Source: Baffinella frigidus
Lineage: Eukaryota > Cryptophyceae > Cryptomonadales > Baffinellaceae
DNA: 21,331 nucleotides
Reading direction: 5' to 3'
NCBI GenBank assembly: GCA_026770585.1
Contig: MU646323.1
Span: 939,759 to 961,089, forward strand
Of this stretch, positions 12,133 through 18,800 are shown piece after piece; positions within the stretch are counted from its first letter, which is position 1, and every line of letters starts with the position of its first letter. The notes under the pieces were generated by a model that saw only the letters and a program-made list of their open reading frames with translations, was not told the origin of the DNA and made no database searches. The translations under genes were made by a program, and so were the position numbers.

Positions 12133-15100
12133 GTCTTTTTCAGGAGGACTACGAATTCGCGCCGTACCGCCAAGCAATCGAGAAATCGGAGCGGGAGAAT
12201 GTCGGATCAGTGAAAGAACCCCGCGCTTACCAGCTCGAGCTCATCGAAAAGAGCCTCCGTGCCAACACGGTTTCTCCCTCTTTCTCTCGCCTGCATCCTC
12301 AACCCTAAATTCTAAACCCGAAACCAGAAACCCGAAACCCGAAACCCGAAACCCGAAACCCGAAACCCGAAACCCGAAACCTGAAACTTTGAACCCCAAA
12401 CTCCAACCCCCAAACCCTAAACCTTAAACCCTAAACCCTAAACTCTAAACCCTAAACCATCAACCATAAACCATAACCCTAAACCCTAAACCTTAAACCC
12501 TAAACCCTTAACCATAAACACTAAGACAGAAACTCGAAAACCGAAACCCGAAAACCGAATCCCTAAACCCTAAACCCTAAACCTTCCACCCCAAACCCCA
12601 AACCCTAAACCCTGAACCCTAAACCCCAAGCCTCAAACCCTGAACCAAAACCCATAGAACTTAAACCCTCAAACCTAACTCCCAAACCGCTTCGCACAGG
12701 TAGTGTTCGCTCCGACCGGGACAGGCAAGACCAAGGTGCCGCACGAAACCATATATTACATTACCTCTGGTCAATATATTGTTTCGAGCTCGAAACCATA
12801 TATTGACCCTGATCAATACAGGTTCTCGAGCTCGAAACCATACATTGACCCTGATCAATAAAAGGTTTGGAGCTCGAACCATATATTGACCCTGACCAAC
12901 AACGGGTTTCGAGCTCGAGACCCTACATTGACCCTGATTGACTTGACGTTTGAGGAAAATGCACGGCGATGTCCTCAGCAAACATAGGATGTAAGTCTGA
13001 AATACCTCTTCCCACCCCAAGCTGACTATGCCCTGTACCCTGTGCCTGATACAAAATGCCCTATAACCTATGCCCAATTTCCTGTACCCTACACCGGGGG
13101 CTTTGTGGATACAGTCCATCTAAACGATTTGTACTGGAATCTTATCCAGTGCCCTGGATTCCAACTGGAATTTCGCCTTGATTTCAGGGCGAAAAGGAAT
13201 TCAACCGCTGCTAAGTGGAGCATGTCATTCAGGTGGCTTGTGAGCGGATCGGGAGGCTTCTGGAAGGCAAGCCCGAAGGCAAGACCCAAACCCTACCCCA
13301 TACACCCCGCACCCCATACCCCACACTCCACACCCCACACCCCACACTCCACACCCTACATCATACACCCCACACGCTTCACACTACACACTATATCCCA
13401 CACTTTGCACCGCCAAACCCAAACCCCACACCCCACACCTCACACCTCACACCTTTCAACCTACACCCTGAACCCTGAACCCTGAACCATGAACCCTGCA
13501 ACCTGCACCCTGCACCCGGCACCTTGCACCCAGCACCCGGCACCCTGCACCCTACACCCGGCATCTCACACTCAAATCTCCGAACCCCAATCCCCGAACA
13601 CCCTCCACCAGGCAAGGCAGTCATGGTGGTCAAAACGATCCCTCTCATGCAGCAGCAGATCGAAGCCGTTCGCGCCGACCTCCCCGGTTCCACACCCGAA
13701 TCCCTAAACCCCAACCCACAAATCTCAAATCCCAAATCCCAACCCTCAAGCCTTAAACCCTAAACCCTACAACCCTGAACCCTACACCCAGTACCGGGCA
13801 CTGAAGAATCACACAACCCCCTCAATAAAGCAACTCCCCCAAATAAAGCAACTCCGTGACGCGTAAATATCGGTTCTGAGAGCAAAGGTACTGCAAATGT
13901 CGTAAACGTGGGGCGGGGGGCAGGGGTGAAGGTGCGCGGGTTCTGCGGCGCCAAGCCCGCCCGCGGCTTCAACTCCTTCGAGGACCTCCTGAACGGACAG
14001 GCAATACTTGTTTTATGGTTTATGAAGTTTATGAATTAAAGTATAGGGTTTAGGGTTCATTTTCAGGGTTTAGCGCCGAGCCCGCCCGCGGCTTGGCGCC
14101 AAGGGCCGGGGGACAGGGGTGAAGGTGCGTGGCTCCAAGCCCGCCCGGAGCTCCAACTCCTTCAAGGACCTCATCAACGGACAGGCAACACTTGATGTGA
14201 TATGCGCGTGTCAGCTTGTGTTGTAGGGTCCAGGGTTCAGGGTTCAGGGTTCAGGGTTTATGGATTGATACCGCGTGGACACTCAGCGCCTCAGCCCAAA
14301 CATGCGTTAGTTGCGATTTGGTGCATTTGATTTCGTCGACTGGGTGTTTCCGCCTCACTCACATCCGCGACTGGCGGTGTTGGACAGGCCGTGAGAGAGA
14401 GATTGATAATTTATTGCCAAACAACCAGCGTCAGCGCCGCTCATGCTACGCATTGTGCCACTACTGTACCCCGTGTCGGCCGGTCATACGAGCAATTTGA
14501 TGGATTTTAACTTCACCTCCTACGGCAGGCCGTGATGGTCGTCGTGCCAGCCTACCTCCTCATCCTCCTCAAGGACCTTTCAGGTGGCACTCTCCCGTTC
14601 GTGCTAGGGTTCAATTCATTTTCCTGTCGTGCTGGAGTTTGATTGATCCTCCTCTCGTGCTGGAATTCGAGGAACCTGCCTTACGAATCTTCACTGATTG
14701 GATGTTATTGTGGTACGAATCCTTGCTGACACCGAGGGGGGTACGAGACTCCCGCCACTGTCGTCTAACCATCGCTTTTCCTAGGAAGGTTCCTGCCTGG
14801 GTTAGTTACCTGCCACCTGAGAAACCTACCCGGGGCACTTAAGAGTCGCACGGGGGACTGTCAACTGCTTGCAGGCAGTGAAGGCCCCCGTGGTCATCGA
14901 GGGTTTGGTTCCGGGGGTCTCGGGGTTCCTGGATGTACACGCATACGGTAGGTCCGCACATGTGCCCAAAAGCCCCGGATATCTGGTGTAACGTGACCAA
15001 TGATTGCTGGCTTTTGGCGTGTCTCATAAGAAACAATCCAATATTTAACTTTAGAACGTCCCTCGTAGTGTTCTGAGTGGGTCCTCGAGAGTTTGGTTCC

Positions 15101-15762
15101 GGAGGTCTCGGGGCTAGTGCCCGGGCGCCCACATCTCCGGAACCACACATGTATAACGTTATAAACACACATATGTATACACATACATATAACGTTATAA
15201 AACACACAATCTAAATATATATCACGTTATAAACCCACACCAGGTGGAGGCCATCTACGAAGACCCCTACAGTTGACTATTCACACGCGTCTCTGGTACG
15301 TAACGTTCGGGTCTCGTCCTCGTCCACAAACGCTGATCGGGTGCGGGAGTGTGTGGCAGGGTCGCTGGATCAGATCGACCTGCTCGTGATGGACGAGTGC
15401 CACCACTGCTCCGGGGTTGCGCCCCTCCCGACTCGTTTTGAAGGGGGGGTATTCTCCGGTCCCTGCATCACGATAGAGTGGTGTGCAGAGATTTTTATTT
15501 TTTGCCACGAAACCCGGATACCAGGGGGGGTGGGAACTTAACCCCCCTGGTATCCGGGTTTTGCGGCAAAAAAAAATCCAGTTCAATAAAAGTTTCTTCT
15601 CGTTTCTTGATCGTAGGCGTGAGGTCTGGATGCCCGACTGCTGATGGTTGATCCCTGGGAGCAGGGGGACGCATACGCGGAAGTGCTCAAACTCTACAGG
15701 GCTCTCCCCGTCGACAGGAAAGCGCAGACCCCCGAGCGTGGTTAAGTTTCAGGGTTGAGGAT

Positions 15763-15801
<39 letters not shown>

Positions 15802-18800
15802 GGTTAAGGGTGTATCTTTCCCAGAGGCCTCATGAAGACCACTCATTCTGAAGCTATTCGCAGTAGGTGATTCTCTCAGGTCCGAATTTTGCCCTCGTTC
15901 CGCATGTGCGGACACTAAACCGTCTCTATTTTTCTCTTTCTCTCAGTGAACTATCTCTTACTTTCTCTCTCTTGCGCGCGCGCTCTCTCTCTCTCTCTCT
16001 CGCTCTCTTGTCATCTCTCCACCTCTCTCTCTCTCTCTCTCTCTCAACAAACTATCTCTCTCCCTCACCCTCTCCCTCTCTCCCTCTCCCTCTCTCCCTC
16101 CCTCTCTATCTCCTTCTCATCAAACCATCTCCCTCCCCGCGCAGGCCGCGTCCCGCAGTGCTGGGTCTGACAGCGTCCCTCCCCTCCGCCGACTCTGTCG
16201 ACGACGCCCAACACAAGATCCAAGACCTCCTTCACCGCATGGGCGGGGCCCGCCTCGCGTCTGTGGTACGTGTCTCAGATAGAGAGAGTGTGCAGTGTTC
16301 GCATACGGTGTGCTAGGTCCGCATCGAGAATCGCCGCTGTGGATTCCAAGGTGCCATCCACGGCTGGATGGCACCTTCTGTCGTCTCACTCTCCGTGTGG
16401 AACATTCTATCGTCTCACTCTTCATGTGGAACATTCTGTCGTCTCTCTCTCCTTGTAAGCACTAGCGCTGTAGCTTTGCGGCTGGTGCTCTGCAGGGAAC
16501 TTTTTCAGTGCAGACATCGGACACTATGAACTTCACAACGGCGCCCTCTTTTTGGTACAATGATGAAAATGTGCCATTTTGTACCGGGAAAGGGTTACAC
16601 TTGTAGTTATATACTATATGCATTTTTTTATTTCCTTTCCTTGGTACAAACCCTTTCCCTTAGCTAACGCATCACGAACATCCACACTGTGGGCTACGAA
16701 GGGAAAGTCGGTGGCTTAGCCACCGACTTTCGGTTAAGATATCCGTAGGATATGCCAATTTTCCTACAAATTTCCTACCGTCGGGACATAGGGTTGATCC
16801 ACTGGGTTATTTGCAAAATGGATTAAAGTGTTGAATGGTCCACGCCAGGTCATACGGCCTGCCCGGCGGTATAATTTGTTTTTGTACCACGAAACACTTG
16901 TAGCGCGAAACGTTGCGGTTGAATTCCTGACTTATGACATGGCGCGGCGTAGGTGGAGAACATCGACGAGCTGGAGAAGTACCAGAACAAAGTGCAGGAC
17001 AAGGAGGAGTGGGTCCAGGTACGGAGATTTCGATTTGGTTTGATCGTGCTAAGCGTTTGATTTGATTTGAGACGCAAAACGTTTGATTCCATGTGGAGCT
17101 CTGTACCGCGATGATACGCGTGTTGCCCACCATGATACAATCGCGACAAGGGAGGTGTGGGGCAAGATTGGTCACGTTCCTGGCGCCAGGATTTGCATTT
17201 TGTACCGGAAAAGTTTAGATGGGCCACTTCTCGAAGGCATCGGTGGCTGCTAAGTAAGGGGGAGTGGCCTCCTTCGAACATTCTAGAACATTCTGGAACA
17301 TTCTAGAGAGGTGGGTCCGTACTGATGTCCAACGTCAATGCAGATGGCCGATGAGGAGCATTGGCTGGAGGACCTGATTCAGACGCTGCGTAGCAAGGTA
17401 TCATACCCTCGCCCCGGTTGAGGGGTTAGGGCTTAGGGCCTAGGGCTTAGGTCTTAGGGTTTAGGGCCGAGGGCCGAGGACTGAGGACTGAGGGCTGATG
17501 GCTTAGGGCTCAGGGCTTAGGGCCTAGGGCGTAGGGCTTAGGGGTTAAGGTTCAAGGTTTAAAGATTAGGGACGATGAAACGGCTTGGCAGCAAGGAAGG
17601 GCCACTAGCATCTTCCAACCTGCTTTCCTTCAATGTTGCTGGTCAGGCTAAAGCTTTTATGTGTGGCATGTCAGGGTGGTTGTTGCTATCTTGGGCATAA
17701 ACCCCAAGCCTAACCTAGCATAAAAGTGCAACCGACTCAGTTATGTTCCGAGATTCAAACATTGTGTGGGGGGTTCAGGTGGCGAGTGCGCCCGACATCC
17801 AGGATGCTCTGAGAGACGCGATCCAGTCCAAGCTGGATGAGGCTGAATCCATCTCTGCAGACTGCGGCGTTCGCCAGGTTCACCACTCCCGCCTTGAGGA
17901 CCTTTACCTTTATTTCTACCTTGAGGACCTTGACCTTTAGGACCTTTAGGGTTGATTCGATCCCGCCATAGCCGCCACCTTCCGTGGGAGGGTTCGGTTG
18001 CAACGCACGAGAGAGTGGTCCCACAACTCATGGCTGGGCCGCGCAGGTTTTGTACGACGGTAACTGAACCGGGCAGGGTTAGCACTAGGGACAGCTTTGT
18101 TTGGTCAAGAGGTGTGGGATTTTTACATTTTTAAGCATTCCACTGTCTTCTTGAAGTCAACACGTGTCGACTTCTTATTGACGCGTGTTGACTTTATTCA
18201 AGAGGGACATGCACGACGCGGCCCGTTGCTAGAGCAAGTACTTCTAGAATCTCCTAGGTGTCCGCCCACTCTGAAGTCGACTGTATCCTCTCTGTCAGCA
18301 CTTTCTCACCACGCAAGACGACTCCGAGGACTATCAGTAGAACCAGAGCCACATCGGGGGGGGCATACATTGCGGGCATTTTGGCACGAGTAAAGAGCAG
18401 TGATCTTTCCACCCTCAGTGTGACGGATAAGTACCCGGAGTGAGTGACTTCACAAAAGGGAAATTCCAAGATTGGATCAAGCCCTCTCACTCAGATGATC
18501 TCCCCCCCCCAGTGCAGGCACGTGGTACAGTAATTAGCACAACGCGTAGGGCATTCCGGAACACAGTTCCGCCGCGTACGGTGCTGGCGCTGGTGAACGC
18601 AACACTATTGTTCAACAATAACATACGAATCTCTCCACAGGCACTCGGGGCACTGGCGCAAATGCTACTGGCGCTGATGAACGCGGCTGGGTCAGAGGAG
18701 GAGAGCGTCTGGATCGTCGAGCACCTCATCGTCGGCCGCCCTGGGTCAACCCTGCACCCTAAGCCCTACACACCAAACCCTGAACTCTGAACCCTGAACC

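Larger units (their letters stand above)
11306..12143 (+). other. Intron 16 with CT tracts, exon fragment and inverted repeat
   Basis: CT microsatellites lie at 11323-11390 and 12091-12130. Also present are the exon 16 fragment, a GA tract (11759-11786) and an inverted repeat with arms 11488-11575 and 11840-11930. 11634-11670 has an inverted partner at 14399-14437 (AATAAATTATCAATCTC). Confidence 0.7.
16266..16952 (+). other. Intron 25 with several hairpins
   Basis: 13-bp hairpin at 16348-16377, 29-bp tandem repeats at 16376-16461, a GGTACAA/TTGTACC pair at 16554-16587, and a hairpin-bearing element at 16681-16800. Confidence 0.65.

Noticed and set aside
12661-13119. 152-residue minus-strand ORF with internal repeats
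   Set aside because: Its repeats are the translation of the 42-bp minisatellite; no other coding evidence.
13391-13735. Cys/Gly-rich minus-strand ORF
   Set aside because: Antisense translation of CCCTGCA-type repeats.
15867-16170. Ser/Leu-rich ORFs from CT tracts
   Set aside because: Low-complexity translation of a polypyrimidine region; coding resumes only at exon 25.
16703-16731. Rho-independent-type terminator hairpin
   Set aside because: Eukaryotic context, no U tract, and part of a dispersed element.
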